A stretch of 64,000 nucleotides of DNA, taken from positions 14,211,193 to 14,275,192 of the forward strand of contig JACGWO010000010.1 of the NCBI GenBank assembly GCA_034509735.1, in the 5' to 3' direction. Below, in pieces: positions 22,231 through 34,315 of this stretch. The translations under genes and the position numbers were made by a program. The notes below the pieces were generated by a model. The model saw nothing but the letters and a program-made list of their open reading frames with translations. It ran no database searches and was not told where the DNA came from. This stretch comes from Sesamum alatum. Taxonomy: Eukaryota > Streptophyta > Magnoliopsida > Lamiales > Pedaliaceae. How positions within the stretch are numbered: the first letter of the stretch is position 1; the number at the start of each line of letters is the position of its first letter.

Positions 22231-23789
22231 TGTTAGAATAGGTGATCGTGAAGCCAATCTAGTTAGGCTTATGTAACCTATTTTTTGACATTCATGGTGT
22301 AAATAATTCATTCTAAACAAAAGTGATGTTCAGTTACGACATTTGTACGTTGATTGTGCTCACTTACTGTTCAATACCTATAACTGTTCAATACACAACC
22401 AAAGCCCACAGACCGGACATGTTAATCTAGGAAGCTGGACTGCGCATAGGTTGGCAGTTATGCAATCAACTTCTGTAGATCGGTCTGAAATACTTCAAGT
22501 CAAAGGACCTCGAGATTGGGTATCGAGGGTCCATTTGAGACTTGCACTAAATGATTGCGATCGCGTTTCATTGACAAGTGACGATGATCGTCCATATAAT
22601 ATTAGTGGGTTAGCCAGCTCGTTGCCGGCTGACTGAGGTGACTTATGGGAATCGTCATATGGGAAACCTTGAGTAGGTTGGTTGGTATGACTTGCATTCC
22701 CGGTTGCGACAGTACGCGATTGGTCCTCGGACTTGAGGGACTACTGTAGTCACATGCACACCATGTCTGTATCTTAGGTTTGGCAAGGGGCTACCAAGTC
22801 GAGAGACTAGGTTGCTATAAGCCCTATCTAGTGCAGTCAAGATGTGTAGTGTGGACAGTAGGTCCCAAGATAGAATTCGTCTCCTGTCAAACAGTTGATA
22901 GTAGTGTCTCACTTGTACTCTGAGACTCGTTCCTTATAAAATCTATGGCCACAGTGACTGAATAGTGGGATGAGATCCCAATGACGTTTCAGTGGGTGAA
23001 TGAGTGTTGGTGTAAGTCAAGGATGGGTACCGACATCCAAGATCCATACCCTAGACTAATAGTTGTGAGATAGTAGACGGAAGGACAATCCTCATACGCA
23101 TTCGGGACCTAAACGTTCACGCCATGATTTCACCTAATCTCTAGTGTTATGGATCGTTGCTAGACGGTCACCCATGGTGACGGATGAATTCCTATCATGT
23201 GATGATTAGATATTCGCCCAAGTCTAGCTGAACGTGAACCTAAAGAGTCACACACAATTCACCAAAAATGGAGGAATTAATTTGGAATTAATTTTGGGAG
23301 ATCAAACAATTTAATTAGATTAAATTGGTCATCTTTTGGAGTGTCAAGCCTTTAAATATTAATTTGATTTATTAGGCTTGATTCATGAATTGGATTTGTG
23401 AATTAAGAGAAGGGCTATTTCCAACTTTAAGAATAATGAAGATGGAAATATTAAATTTGGGCTTAAGTATTTATTTGATATTTACCACAAGCCCATTAAG
23501 GAATTGTTAGACTATTTAAATAGGATTTGAAAGTTTATTCCATAAAGCCCATAAAGGATGGACGGATGAGATTGAATCTTGGGGCTAGATGAGAAGAAGG
23601 GCTAGGATTAAGTTTGACTTAATCGAACCCTAGGTTGACTAGATTTGATTCAAAGTCCTAGTTGTGTATAGTGTGCTTCTTTGGAAGAGTTTGAGTAGGA
23701 TTAGGAAAAACACTTCCTTATAAATACTCAAGTACACACACACACACACACACTAATCTCTACAACTCTCTCATCTCTCTCTCTTTCTT

Positions 23790-23848
<59 letters not shown>

Positions 23849-24367
23849 TACACACAGACCCCACAGGCCGCCCCTCTTTCTATTTCTCTCGTCCATCTCT
23901 CTCTCACCACTTCCAAAGAGCTCTCATCTTCTCTTGTCTTTGAAACAATGGAACGCTTGAACAATCGACCACGTTAACTAATAGCGTTTGGTCGATTGTT
24001 TCTCCTTTTCCTCTTGATCTCTTGCTATCACGAGGAAATCAAGATCCGGTGAATTGCGTGGATGATTTAGAGGATTCCTACATTAGGATTTCGGTGGGAA
24101 AATATGGAACAACGCGTGTAGCCGAACGAATAAGTCTACAACGGGTAAGTAACGTTTGTAGCGTTTTCGTTCCAACCTTATGGCCTTCATGAAATTGAGC
24201 ATGCTTATTTTCTTTTATTCATGAGATACACCAAACACTCCTTGATCGGTTCTTTACTCGATCGGTTCTTTAATTTTGTTTTTAATCCATGTTTACTTTA
24301 CGTTTATGTTTTAATACATCGCGCTTCCGCACGCGCCCTCTCCCGGGACGATCCATGTTGCGTTACA
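22231..24367 (+). mobile_element. solo LTR of a Copia element (2137 bp)
   Basis: It begins TGTTAGAATAGGTGATCGTG and ends GTTGCGTTACA, with the 5-bp duplication ctgga at 22226-22230 and 24368-24372. It is related to the LTRs of the minus-strand element at 44256-54106, but oriented plus. A TATA-like 'cttataaatactc' lies near 23720, just upstream of the (CA)n/(CT)n tract. No internal region or second LTR is present, so it arose by LTR-LTR recombination. It interrupts the pol remnant of an older element. Confidence 0.85.
23733..23855. repeat. (CA)n and (CT)n microsatellites in solo LTR
   Basis: About ten CA units are followed by a long CT-rich tract and a second CA run, just downstream of the TATA-like box. 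The position corresponds to the transcribed start of the LTR, where the other LTRs here also have CT-rich sequence. Open frames over it are low-complexity artefacts. Confidence 0.85.
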
Positions 24368-25186
24368 CTGGATGCTGTCTACGACAGAAGCATAGGGGAC
24401 GTCCTTCATCCTTTCTAGCTCATCATCAGTCTTAGGAGACTGCTTCTTGGATAACTTGACCCCATGCCTCATGGGAAGGAAACCTCGTCTGGAGTTATCC
24501 ATCTTGAACCTTTTCAAGATTTTCTCAACATACGAGTTTTAGGTCATTCCTAACATTCTTTTAGATCTATCCCTAAAGATCTTGATGCCTAGAATGTAGG
24601 AAGTTTCACCCAAATCCTTCATGGAGAATTGAGTAGACAACCATGCATTTGTGTCACCTAACATTCTAACATCATTTCCAATGAGCGGAATGTTGTCAAC
24701 ATAAAGCACTAGGAACACTACAAAGCTCCCACTGACCTTCTTGTATATACAAGGGTCACATTCATTTTTGATGAAATCATATTCCCATATGACTTCATCA
24801 AAACGAATATTCCACCTCTGGGATGCTTGCTTGAGGCCATAGATGGACTTTTGGAGATGACAGACGTTCTGCTCTTCTCCAACAACAGTGAATCCCTCCG
24901 GTTGATCCATATGGATATCTTCCTCAACAAAACAGTTAAGGAAGGTCGTTTCACGTCCATCTGCCATATTTCATAGTCATACCACGTAGCTATTGCAAGC
25001 ATAATCTGAATGGACTTAGCCTTACCTACTGACGAATAAGTTTCCTCAAAATCAACCCTGGGTTGTTGAGTATAGCCTTTCGCCACAAGCCTAGCTCTGA
25101 AGGTAGTCAGGTCTCCATCAGCTCCAAGTTTACGCTTATAGACCCTTTTACACCCGACAGGTTTAACACCTTTTGGGAGGGGCCAT
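24368..25186 (-). pseudogene. Copia reverse transcriptase remnant
   Basis: This continues the pol remnant after the solo LTR. On the minus strand it reads VYKRKLGADG, VAKGYTQ-like MAKGYTQQPRVDFEETYSS, YEIWQMDVK, then after a frameshift near 24955 FVEEDIHMDQPEGF, SIYGLKQASQRWNIRFDE, and ILGIKIFRDRSKRMLGMT. The catalytic box reads YVDN instead of YVDD, which would abolish polymerase activity. Homology to the element at 42700-43320 stops abruptly near 25186, where Gypsy gag sequence begins. Confidence 0.85.
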
Positions 25187-25551
25187 CCTCCCTCGACTCG
25201 TTGTCCTCGGGGGCTGGGGGTATACCTCGACCTTGGCGAGGAGAACGGTGGGGAGAAGGCTCTCTTAGGCGGTTACCCATAAAGTGAAATATAGCTCTTT
25301 TTGTTGCGCGTGTGGACGCATCTTCGATCATTCGCTGGAGGCCTTCTTGAGTCATTTGGACCAAGTTGATGTGCTGGAGGTTGTAAGCCATCAGCTTCCA
25401 CCCCTACTTCCTCATGTCCCTGCCTTTCACCCTGAGGAGGGTTTAAATTCATATCTGCTAATCGTGGAACTTCTCTATCATTACCCTGGTGTTTCCCTTG
25501 TCTCGTCTCATCATTCATTCCCAGATCTCTTGCCTTTGATTGGGTTTGCAT
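25187..25551 (-). pseudogene. Ty3/Gypsy gag N-terminus, truncated
   Basis: The frame starts at ATG 25551 (MQTQSKARDLGMNDETRQGK) and runs about 92 codons; an adjacent frame continues with QGLQRMIEDASTRATKRAIF-like sequence to the junction with Copia DNA. The start codon lies about 30 bp downstream of a primer-binding site, as expected for gag of a Gypsy element. Charged, Pro/Gln-rich N-termini are usual in Tat-like Gypsy gags. The rest of gag and all of pol are missing. Confidence 0.6.
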
Positions 25552-25581
25552 TCTCGGTATCGAGACTGTGTGTTCCCACAG

Positions 25582-25592
25582 ACGGCGCCAAT
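25582..25592 (-). promoter_or_regulatory. Gypsy primer-binding site
   Basis: On the minus strand the LTR end ...GCAATATCA is followed by AATTGGCGCCGTCTGTGGGA. TGGCGCCGTCTGTGGGAA is the usual primer-binding site and downstream context in one group of plant Gypsy elements. It fixes the orientation of the LTR and gag fragment. Confidence 0.7.
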
Positions 25593-25593
25593 T

Positions 25594-26080
25594 TGATATT
25601 GCTTAAGTATCAAATATAACAAAATTAAATAAAATCAATATTAATCAAACACCAAACGTAAAGATTAAATAATATGTTTTTTTTTTATTGATGAAGGAAT
25701 TGGGTACAATCATTGATACATAGTAGTTTATACGAATGTCTTTCAAGAACACCATAATCCTTTTTCTCCTTACATGAGGTTGTAGATACACTACTGATCT
25801 AAATAAGGTAAGTCGATGAAATTCTCTAAATTGTCCTTAACCTCTTCATGAGGTACTATTTAAGGAAACATCGTGGAGGGGTTAAAAAGTAATCTTTCAT
25901 AGCCTTCATAATGACCCCTATCCCTTGAATGTCTCTATTATCCCATGCCTTGTGCTCACTTTCCATGATCTTTGCGTCCTTTCCTTCATTGTTCCTTCCT
26001 TCTTGCTTTATTTCTTTATTTCTATTGTGAGAAGTAAAGTCTCATAAATAGAGATTTAACCTTAATATCTTTCCATATCA
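25594..26080 (-). mobile_element. Gypsy 5' LTR
   Basis: On the minus strand it starts TGATATGGAAAGATATTAAG and ends AAGCAATATCA, directly before the primer-binding site. About 487 bp, with TG...CA ends and short terminal inverted TGATAT/ATATCA. The partner 3' LTR is not in the window. Confidence 0.65.
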
Positions 26081-26900
26081 AATATATATGGTTATTAGTT
26101 TAGAAATAACGAACGATACAAAAAACAGTCGTATTAGATATATTACAAGTAATAGCCATTTTTCTTGATAGTAAATATATTATCTTTTTTGTTTTCACTA
26201 TATGAAACTTTGAAATCTTTTGAGATTAAAAATAAAACAAAATATTATTACCGGCCCAACCTGATTCATTTTCAACTCGACACATTTTGAATTCAATCCT
26301 TTTTGGACTCAATCCAAAACTCAACTAAACGCACCCATTTGCCAACGCCATATGCTACAAATGATTCAAATCTCTTGACTTTTATTTTGAACAATATTTT
26401 ATAGCATTGAAATTCAATTGATATGAAGTCATTTTAAATATTCCACTAAATTCTTCACTCAAAATCAGGCCCGTCCACCCAAAAAGTGCATCCTTTTATA
26501 GCCTTACCAAGAAAATATATTATCCGAGGTTGCATTTGGATTTCGAATCTTTCGTAACAAACTGTTTGAATTTATTTGAATATTTCTAAATTTAAGTTGA
26601 AAACCCTTCAATTTTAATTTGAAATTATGTTTTGTTGAATATGGATGAGATTCAAATTCTTCTCAAATAGAATCATTTGAAATTATTTCTCTAATTTCTT
26701 TTCTCAAATCCATATCCATCAATCCAAATGGACCAAAAGTTTATAAATTTTGCATGATTAAGTAGATAATTCTTGCAGCAAGTCATTAAAAGCAAGCTTG
26801 AAGCACTGTTCATGTTTGTTGCATCACCTAAGTGAAAGCTAGTGGTTACACGCACTATACTTGTTTTCTTCGTAAAATTTGCAATAATGTGGTTATACAT
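26081..26900. other. intergenic, nothing recognised
   Basis: AT-rich sequence with phrases such as 'ttgaatttatttgaatatttc' and no open frame with a known motif. It is probably old repeat sequence. Confidence 0.4.
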
Positions 26901-27848
26901 AACAGTGTTTTAAAACCCAGTCCAAATCGATCGATTGGACCAATAAAATCATGATTTGATTTTTAAAATAGTTTGGTTCAATCCATTAAGGTTGTCGATA
27001 GGCGGGTATTACCTTACTCGGACCCGATAAATACCCATAGTTGTTACTTATGTATTTTATCCGGGTCGTACCCATAGAATACCCATTGGGTCTTACCCAT
27101 TCTATACCCATACTAATTGGGTCCATTATGGGTCTTACCCATTGGGTCTTACACATTAAACGAATAAATTAATTATACATGTTTCTTTGTAAATGATATT
27201 ACAGAAACATATTAGTAAATTAGTTTATTAAATATATTTCATGAACTTACTGTCAATAAATCAAATTAAAAGTTATTTAAATTTTTAACATGTGCAGATT
27301 GAATATCGTTGAAATAAATATATAACGATATTGACTTTGTTCAAATAATGAATCATATTAATCAATTGCACATCGACATAGATTCGATATAGGAACGCAA
27401 ATTAAATAACCAACAAGAAAAATGTATGAAAATTATATTTTAACTTTAGAATGATTTTTTATTAATTTGAAAATCTTTTTCAACTTTGATTTCATGAGTT
27501 TTTTACAATTCAAATTTGAACTAATTTTATTAGTACCATATTAGTTTTGCTTGACTTATCACTTTACATTCAAATTAATTTAATCAAAAATTTAATTCAC
27601 AGTTGTCACTACGAAAATAAAGATGAAAAACTCTGGCAAATTTTTTTAAATATCAGTACGTAAAAGTAAAAAAACAAATTAACTATGTGCAAAAATTAAG
27701 AATTTTAGATAACATGTAAAATCGACTCGATTAATCTATTAAAATTTACAAGTTCAATGATTATAAGTTAACGGATATTTATAAATTTTTATAGTAATAG
27801 ATTTTACCCATTCAAGACCCATACCCGTGGGTATTTTTGGGTCTAGAC

Positions 27849-30538
27849 TGTGACGCCCCCGAAATTTTTATATAGAATTATGAATTATTAGTACAAGAAA
27901 GTGGATATATGTTGTGTTGATTTATATAATAATTGTGGTTAATGAGATAATTGAAAAGAAGAAATAAATTATTATAGACGTATGAATATTTGTATAATAT
28001 GAATGTGGGAGTCAAAATCTATACTTGTAACGATGAGGGGGAAATAAATAAAGTCTTAATACCACATGAAATAGTAGCATTTTATAATATATATACATGT
28101 ATATGTATAGATTACTACACTTCAAGACAAAAATAAAAGTAACCTTATCAACATGTCTTTAATATAATATTTGTATTTATACACCTATATAGACCTATTT
28201 ATGTGTACACCTACATATCTAGACACATAACTAGACTCTTATATATATATATATAAACATTAGTTGAGAAGCATATAGAAGGATATAGGATCAGGAAGAA
28301 ACAAAAAGAAAGAGGGGGAGGCGGTGGAAAGAAAAGAGGAAGAGAAAGAGAGAAGAAGAAGAGGAAAGAATTTGTGGTTTCTCCATTTTCAGCAATCTTA
28401 GGAAGTTGCACCACTGATTTGGTAAGTTCTGGTTCTTTTTTATTGTCTAAATTCGTGTAGGAGGTGGTGTTTGAGTTGGATTTAAAGAAAAACAAATTTA
28501 TTAAGTTGAAAGAGTAGAAGCAGGGAACAATCTGTCCGAACAGTCTCTATTTTTCAGGTAACTCTTGAGTTTTATCGGTCCAAAATTGGGGATCTTGGTG
28601 TCTATGAAAACTTTAGGATGTCCTCTATAACTTTTCAGTTCTGAGAAGAAGCTAAATTCATCGTTTTAATTGGTAAAAATAGGGAGACATTCTGTTGCCC
28701 TATTTCTGCGGGAAATCAGACAAGGTGTACTAAAAAGCTTATAACTTGAGATATAAAGGTTGAAATTGTGTTATTCTTATTTATAATGAAACTAAACATA
28801 TATTATGTCATATTTTGAGAATTATCAGGAATTTTTAACGGTTTTGTGAATTTTTATAGAATTTTGAAGCAGTATAACCGAATCTGTGACAGTACAGAAC
28901 AGGTTGTATTAAAACCTGTATAACTCATTATATACTGATCCAATTCATATGATTCTTATTGGAGATGAAACTAGAGACAAAGAAGAATAACTGTAGTAAA
29001 ATTCATATTGGTATCATCTATACGTTGGTCTGTAGAAAACTTGTAAGATAGGACAGAAGTGCTGTCAATTCTGTTTAGAAGAGATTGATTAATATGGACA
29101 TAAGTATTCATCTTTTGATTTTTATTGTTGAACCTGTTATATTAAATAAATATATTTGGAATATGATTAGGAGCTGGATCCATTGAGAAAAACTCACACC
29201 ACGAATTAAGCCCATTGGCGATCGGTACATTTTGTAAGTAGATAATTAGCACCGTCTATATATGCTCCTCTTCATTTTGATAATACCTATATGTAAGTAG
29301 ATGATTAACATTGTCTATATATATGCTCCTCTTGATCGTTGTGATAATATTTATATGTGAGTCTATGATTGAGCTTATAATAACCTATGAGGATGTTAGA
29401 ATTGATGGATTGGTTTGAGTTGAATGCTTAGTTTGTGGAAGCAAGGTAAGTAGACATTTAGAGTCATCTAAATGTGCTCCGTTTTATCTCTTGGCATTAC
29501 CTTGATGTATGAATGGTGTTGGAGATGAATAACTATGATGGCATGATTGATTGACGCTTTACTATTGAATGATGATGTGGTGGAAATAAGACGAGAAAGT
29601 GTATGTTTCATGCTCTATGAGTTTTATTGATGCTCGTAAATGAATTCGTGATACTATGTTGTCGTGTGAGACTAGCTTCTTACAAGAACGGTGATATGGG
29701 AAAATGAGGGAGTTTTGGAGACCGAGTATAAATATTATGTGATACCCCTTGGTGATCTAAACGAGCCTGTGTGGCAACTCAGCCTGTGTGGCAAAACTAG
29801 CCTGTGTGGCACAACGAGCCTGTGTGGCAAAATGAGCCTATGTGGCAAAACTAGCCTGTGTGGCAAATCAGCTTGTGTGGCAAACTATCCTGTTTGGCAT
29901 GCCAAGGGGGATTCACTTAACGTAATGCGATGATTGGTGAGATTGAGTTGATGGAGAAATACACTATATCACTTTCTTGTAAGCAGGCTAGGTATTAATG
30001 TGTTTGATTATCTTTCTATGAGTTGCTTACTGGTGAATAAATTGGAAATGTTGGAATTGATATAATGATTGTTTTATATATGATGTGCCAATGTTTGGTT
30101 TACATTAACCCAAATTACATGTATAGATTATGTCGGTTGTCTACTTATTGAGTTGCAGGCTCACTCCTCTGCAAATATTTTCAGGTGTAAATTCTTGTTG
30201 TGTTCGCTCTTGAGGACTAGATCAATATTGTACATTCCAAGTCAGGTCGGGCCAGTATGCGGAGTTCTCCTCACAAGTCAATAGGATAGAAGTCATAGAT
30301 TTTGAAACTGCAATATACTAAAAGTGAAGATGGCTTGTGAACATGTTATAATAGTCTATACTACCATATGTAAAAGAAACATGTATAAATGTTGTAGATG
30401 AGAAACTACTTTTGTTAATTATGTTGATAGAATATGTTATATAACCAACTATGAACTGGTTCATGTTTTATAAAAATAATATTGTTAATGTATAACTGTT
30501 GAGCTACAGAAAATCGTATTATGATTCGGGGTGTTACA
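27849..30538. mobile_element. solo LTR or LTR-like element, 2690 bp
   Basis: It begins TGTGACGCCCCCGAAATTTT and ends TTCGGGGTGTTACA, with the 5-bp duplication tagac at 27844-27848 and 30539-30543. TG...CA ends with GTGACGCCCC/GGGGTGTTACA are typical of plant Gypsy LTRs. No primer-binding site, polypurine tract or retroviral motif was found inside, so a solo LTR is the simplest reading. Orientation is most likely plus. Confidence 0.7.
29764..29900 (+). repeat. minisatellite with CTGTGTGGCA unit
   Basis: About eight tandem units of 15-18 bp share 'ctgtgtggca' with variable 3' parts ('aaactagc', 'caacgagc', 'aaatgagc'). One frame reads repeats of SLCGKT. It sits inside the LTR-like insertion. 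The frame is open only because the unit lacks stops; I do not treat it as a gene. Confidence 0.85.
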
Positions 30539-31258
30539 TAGACCCTACCCATACCCGAAATACTTATTACAATGGGCATGGGTCCAGGTCCGGGTCTAAT
30601 ATAAAAATAATGGGTCCGGATCCGGGTCTATTATAAAAGTAATGGGTCTGGGTCCGGGTAATACCTGCTAATCTTTGAAAACCGCTTGAACTATCGGTTG
30701 AACCGATAACCTAGTTGACCCGATCCCAAATCAAGTAAACCGGCCGGTTCATGAACTTTTTTAAAATTTTCAAAAATTGGTACCATTTGAAATTGAACCA
30801 TGACATTTCATCTGAAAATTGAGAAAAAACCAACAGACCAACACCGATATCTTAATAATTTTTTAAATTATATATTTATCAATGACCAAACTCATTAAGT
30901 TCCTAATCTAATTAAATTTTTATCTCCTATGATTACTTAAGTTTCTAATTAAATAATTAATAGAATATGATTTACATATTATCTTAAAAATGGGGGATGC
31001 TAACTATTTATTACTATAAAATTTAGTTATAACTTAATTAATGATAAATAGTTTGTTATTTTGTTATTTATGCAATTCTTCTATTTTTATTTTATTTTGT
31101 ATTTTTTATTATTTAATATAATTTTATATAGTAACTTTTATTATGACATAATTATGACATTATTGATTCGACCAAGGTTCACCCGACGATTGAACCAATG
31201 ACCCTTAACCTACTCAATTTTTCGGTTCGATCAACGATCCAGGTTGTAAAACATTAAT

Positions 31259-31889
31259 ACACAGAATGAAGATCGATTATTTTTTATATAATGGTACCAA
31301 ACTTGCAATATATCTTAAGTAAATTAACAACCAAGCAGTTTTTTTTCTTCCAAAACTAATAATTTGACTAAAGTTGCAATAATTTAGTGATATGAAGGAC
31401 TAATTGTCTATTTTTGAAAATACAGTACTAATCTTGCAAATCACTGTATAATTTGCGTTGAAAGTGCATCTTTTTTCCAAAGGACATAACCAAATTTAAG
31501 TACCCAACCTAATTGCGGAGAATATACCAAATAAGGATTTTTGTTTGTTCATTTCGCCATGTCTAGCTCATCCGCATACATCTTCCTCCTCTGTGTTGTC
31601 TTCATCATTATTTGTTTTAGGTCAAATCTCATTATTAGTTCCCAAATTTTTAAATGCACTTTAACAGTCCTTAATTAATCTCTTAAATTTGTACCATTAA
31701 GGTCCTTGACCATTAGATTTAATAGAATCTAAATTATAATGGATGAAAATTCCATTGAAAAGGGGTAAAATTAAAAGAATTCAAATTTCTATGTTATTCT
31801 TTAATAAAATATTTACCTAACGTATTGTAATCTTATTTGCATGAAAGAAAATACAAAAAATTTCAAAAAATAATAAGACTATGTATATA
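31259..31889 (+). other. intergenic with a possible secreted-peptide exon
   Basis: ATG at 31559 opens a 39-codon frame (stop ending 31678) whose first part, MSSSSAYIFLLCVVFIIICF, is a convincing signal-peptide or membrane segment. It is followed by a 'ttttag|gtcaaa' context that could be a donor. The remainder of the frame runs into repeat-like sequence. It could be the first exon of a disrupted small secreted protein gene, or chance. Nothing else is recognised here. Confidence 0.25.
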
Positions 31890-32773
31890 TGATTAAATAC
31901 ACTTTGTCCCCCTGAACTATCGTTGATGTAACATTTACCCCCTTAAACTATCAAATGTAACACTTAATCCCCTAATTGGACAAAATCACCCCTTATGCCC
32001 TGAATAATCATATGTTATTTTCAATATTTTTAGTATTTTGTATATTAAATTATTACCAAATTATTTTCTAACTATTTTTTTAATAAGTGAAGTGAAGCAT
32101 TTAAATTAAAAATGGTATAATAAGTTACTATATATAATAGATACACAATAATATAATATCTCAACAAAAAACTCTTTTACATGAATTTTTTTTGTATATT
32201 TATTTTAGTCACTCATTATTTAACTTAAAGGTTTTTTTGTATATTTATTTTACAATTTGAACTATTTTACAGACTCAAAATAAGTACAATAAATACACGA
32301 AAAAACTCTCATGTAAAAAGATTTTATTAATTTGGTAATAAATTCAAGTTATAAACTATTTAATTTTTTAGATAAGAATGAGTAATTACATCTCCATTTT
32401 TAAATATATTTTCTTTAGAAAGATATGAAAAAATTAATTTATTAATCTTTTTTCATAAAAGTGTTTAAATTTTGATTAAGCATATACATTGTCAATTTTT
32501 TTTTCAAAAAATATATATGAGTTGTTGGGATATTATATTAATTGTGTATCTATTATGTATATTAACTTATTATACCATTCTTCACTTATTAAAATTCTTT
32601 TTAGTTCGAAAATAATTTGGTGATGATTTAATGTGGAAAATAACAAAATATATTCAAAATAATATATAATTATTCAAGGCATGAGGGCAATTTTGTCCAA
32701 CTAGGGGGTAAGTGTTGGGCGGGTAAATGTTACAATAAGGATAATTCAGGGGGTGCAACGTGTATTTAACCCT
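31890..32773. mobile_element. long foldback element, about 0.88 kb
   Basis: Arms exceed 150 bp. The left 'gattaaatacactttgtccccctgaactatc' and 'cctaattggacaaaatcaccccttatgccctgaataat' are matched by the complements of 'attcagggggtgcaacgtgtatttaaccc' and 'attattcaaggcatgagggcaattttgtccaactaggg'. The middle is AT-rich ('tgaagtgaagc', 'ttttcaaaaaatatat') and non-coding. No target duplication was established. Confidence 0.7.
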
Positions 32774-33404
32774 AAAATAAATGTCATTGTAATCCTCCCC
32801 ATAATGAAATATAAAATCACTTGCAAAAAATTAAGTTTCAAATGTCATTATAAATATATCACATCACGTACTATAGTTTATTTTGCATTAAAATAAATCA
32901 ACATCAATTTGTCACTAATGCCGATAAAATTATTTGTACATTTAACATCATGTACTCTTCCTAGTTTCGGTAGGTTCTCTTTTCTTCTTCACAAGTTATT
33001 TTCTCGCAACACGTTTCAAGAATTTTAATGTAAAGGACCATTTACATTGGTTAACGAAGTCGGCACTAATTGAAAGTCCATCAACGCTGGTGGTAGTTTC
33101 TATTGAGCCTATCCCTACAATTGTACTTTGCAAACTTCGAACCACCTAAAATAGAGTCCAATATAATTACACTAAAAGTTACTAAGTATGTGCACCAATG
33201 CATTTATCTTTAAAAATTTTCAACCTTTTTTGCACTTTTGGACAAAGTGAGCCGGGACACTTTGTGATGTATTCTCTCTTCAATTGCAACCTCTTCATAA
33301 AAAAAAAAAATTCTAATTGTTTCCACAATTGTAATGATATTTATTTTATACTAGTTGTGTGATTTTGTGAACTTTTATGCATTTGTTTCATTCAAATAAG
33401 ATTA
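32774..33404. other. intergenic, nothing recognised
   Basis: AT-rich sequence between the foldback element and the CACTA terminus. There is no frame with a recognisable motif and no clear repeat. Confidence 0.4.
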
Positions 33405-34060
33405 TACTACAAAAATATGCAGCGATTGGGACGGTTTAGCATGATCGTTACAAATTTCGTTCCCAATAGGAAGGTAGCCCGTGGCTGACGTCACTGTCGT
33501 ATTATTCTGAGTCAGAATGTGGAGGAACGACCATACCATTCCTAGTTGTGTGCCAACGTATGTGTGCCAACATGTAATCCCTTTACCGTTCCAAAAATGG
33601 AGCAGATATACTGTGGCATTCCATTTGGAACACATATGTGGAAATTAGAATGGTTATTTGACCAGAAAAAGTAACCAGTCCTACCCGTATTCCACAACCA
33701 GGGACGATTTGGAACGCATGATTGACCGCTTCAATATGTAGTTCTAAATGAGACCTTTTTACGCCTTGATTGAACGATGTAATGCAATGACCGTTCCATG
33801 TGGGTCTTGTGAAACATAAGTTTAGTTCCAACTACCATTCCAACATGTGATACTATTAGGAACAATCCGTGTACATAATAGATTATGTGTTCCGAAAACC
33901 ATTTCAAATATGCTCCAACGACTATATTATAACAGTTACTTTAGTGTTCGTATGTCCGTTCCAGAGATCGTTCCTAATGATGGGGTAACGACTATATTTC
34001 AACGGCTAACTTAGTGTTCCAAATAATATTACAATGGTCTTTCCAAAATTTTTCTATACA
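33405..34060. repeat. left TIR and subterminal repeats of the CACTA element
   Basis: Motifs in both orientations include 'gggacggttt', 'ggaacgacc', 'taccgttccaaaa', 'gaccgttccatg', 'gatcgttcct' and 'ggtctttcc'. The consensus is GGAACGGTC / GACCGTTCC. In En/Spm-type elements such repeats bind the TNPA protein and are needed for excision. Confidence 0.7.
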
Positions 34061-34315
34061 TATGTCCCCCTTCATTTTAATTGTTCTTATTACTCTATGT
34101 CTCCAACTCATTTGTTCTAACTCTGTGTCTTGATTCTTTTATACGTAAAATCAAAAATATCAATAATCTGCGCTAAATTTGCATTGATCTTGAAAGGTGT
34201 TTTGCTCAGGTAAGAAGCTGAAATTCGTTGATGGTTAATTATATATATATATATATATAATTTGTTGTGGTCATTTAATTACTGTTGTGAATTGCTCGTG
34301 TACGTAGGACTAATC

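Larger units (their letters stand above)
26999..30671. mobile_element. second TIR-type element nested in the first
   Basis: 'aggcgggtattaccttactcgg' on the left and the complement of 'ccgggtaatacctgct' on the right form imperfect terminal inverted repeats. Between them lie many copies of ACCCAT/ATGGGT motifs ('gggtcttacccattgggtc'; 'atgggtccggatccgggtc'). It carries the LTR-like insertion at 27849-30538. Boundaries are approximate. Confidence 0.4.
26902..31258. mobile_element. TIR-type element (outer shell), interrupted by nested insertions
   Basis: Left end 'cagtgttttaaaaccc' and right end 'ggttgtaaaacattaata' are approximate inverted repeats. Internal halves are rich in 'ggttcaa', 'gaaccgataacc' and 'aaccggccggttc', typical of hAT-like or related MITE families with TGTTTTAAAACC termini. 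About 0.7 kb remains outside the nested elements. No clear target duplication was established. Confidence 0.4.

Noticed and set aside
22343..22912. Two moderately long frames inside the solo LTR
   Set aside because: Equivalent positions in related LTRs (53525-53970, 14313-14640) carry stops and indels, so there is no coding conservation.
23728..23964. Frame rich in Arg/Glu and Cys/Val on the minus strand
   Set aside because: It is the translation of the (CT)n and (CA)n microsatellites.
28211..28495. Minus-strand frame with a Pro/Phe-rich hydrophobic stretch
   Set aside because: It arises from a GA/AG-rich tract in the LTR-like insertion and has no gene context.
29691..29933. Frame with SLCGKT repeats
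   Set aside because: It is the translation of a minisatellite inside an LTR-like insertion; no start context or homologue is known to me.
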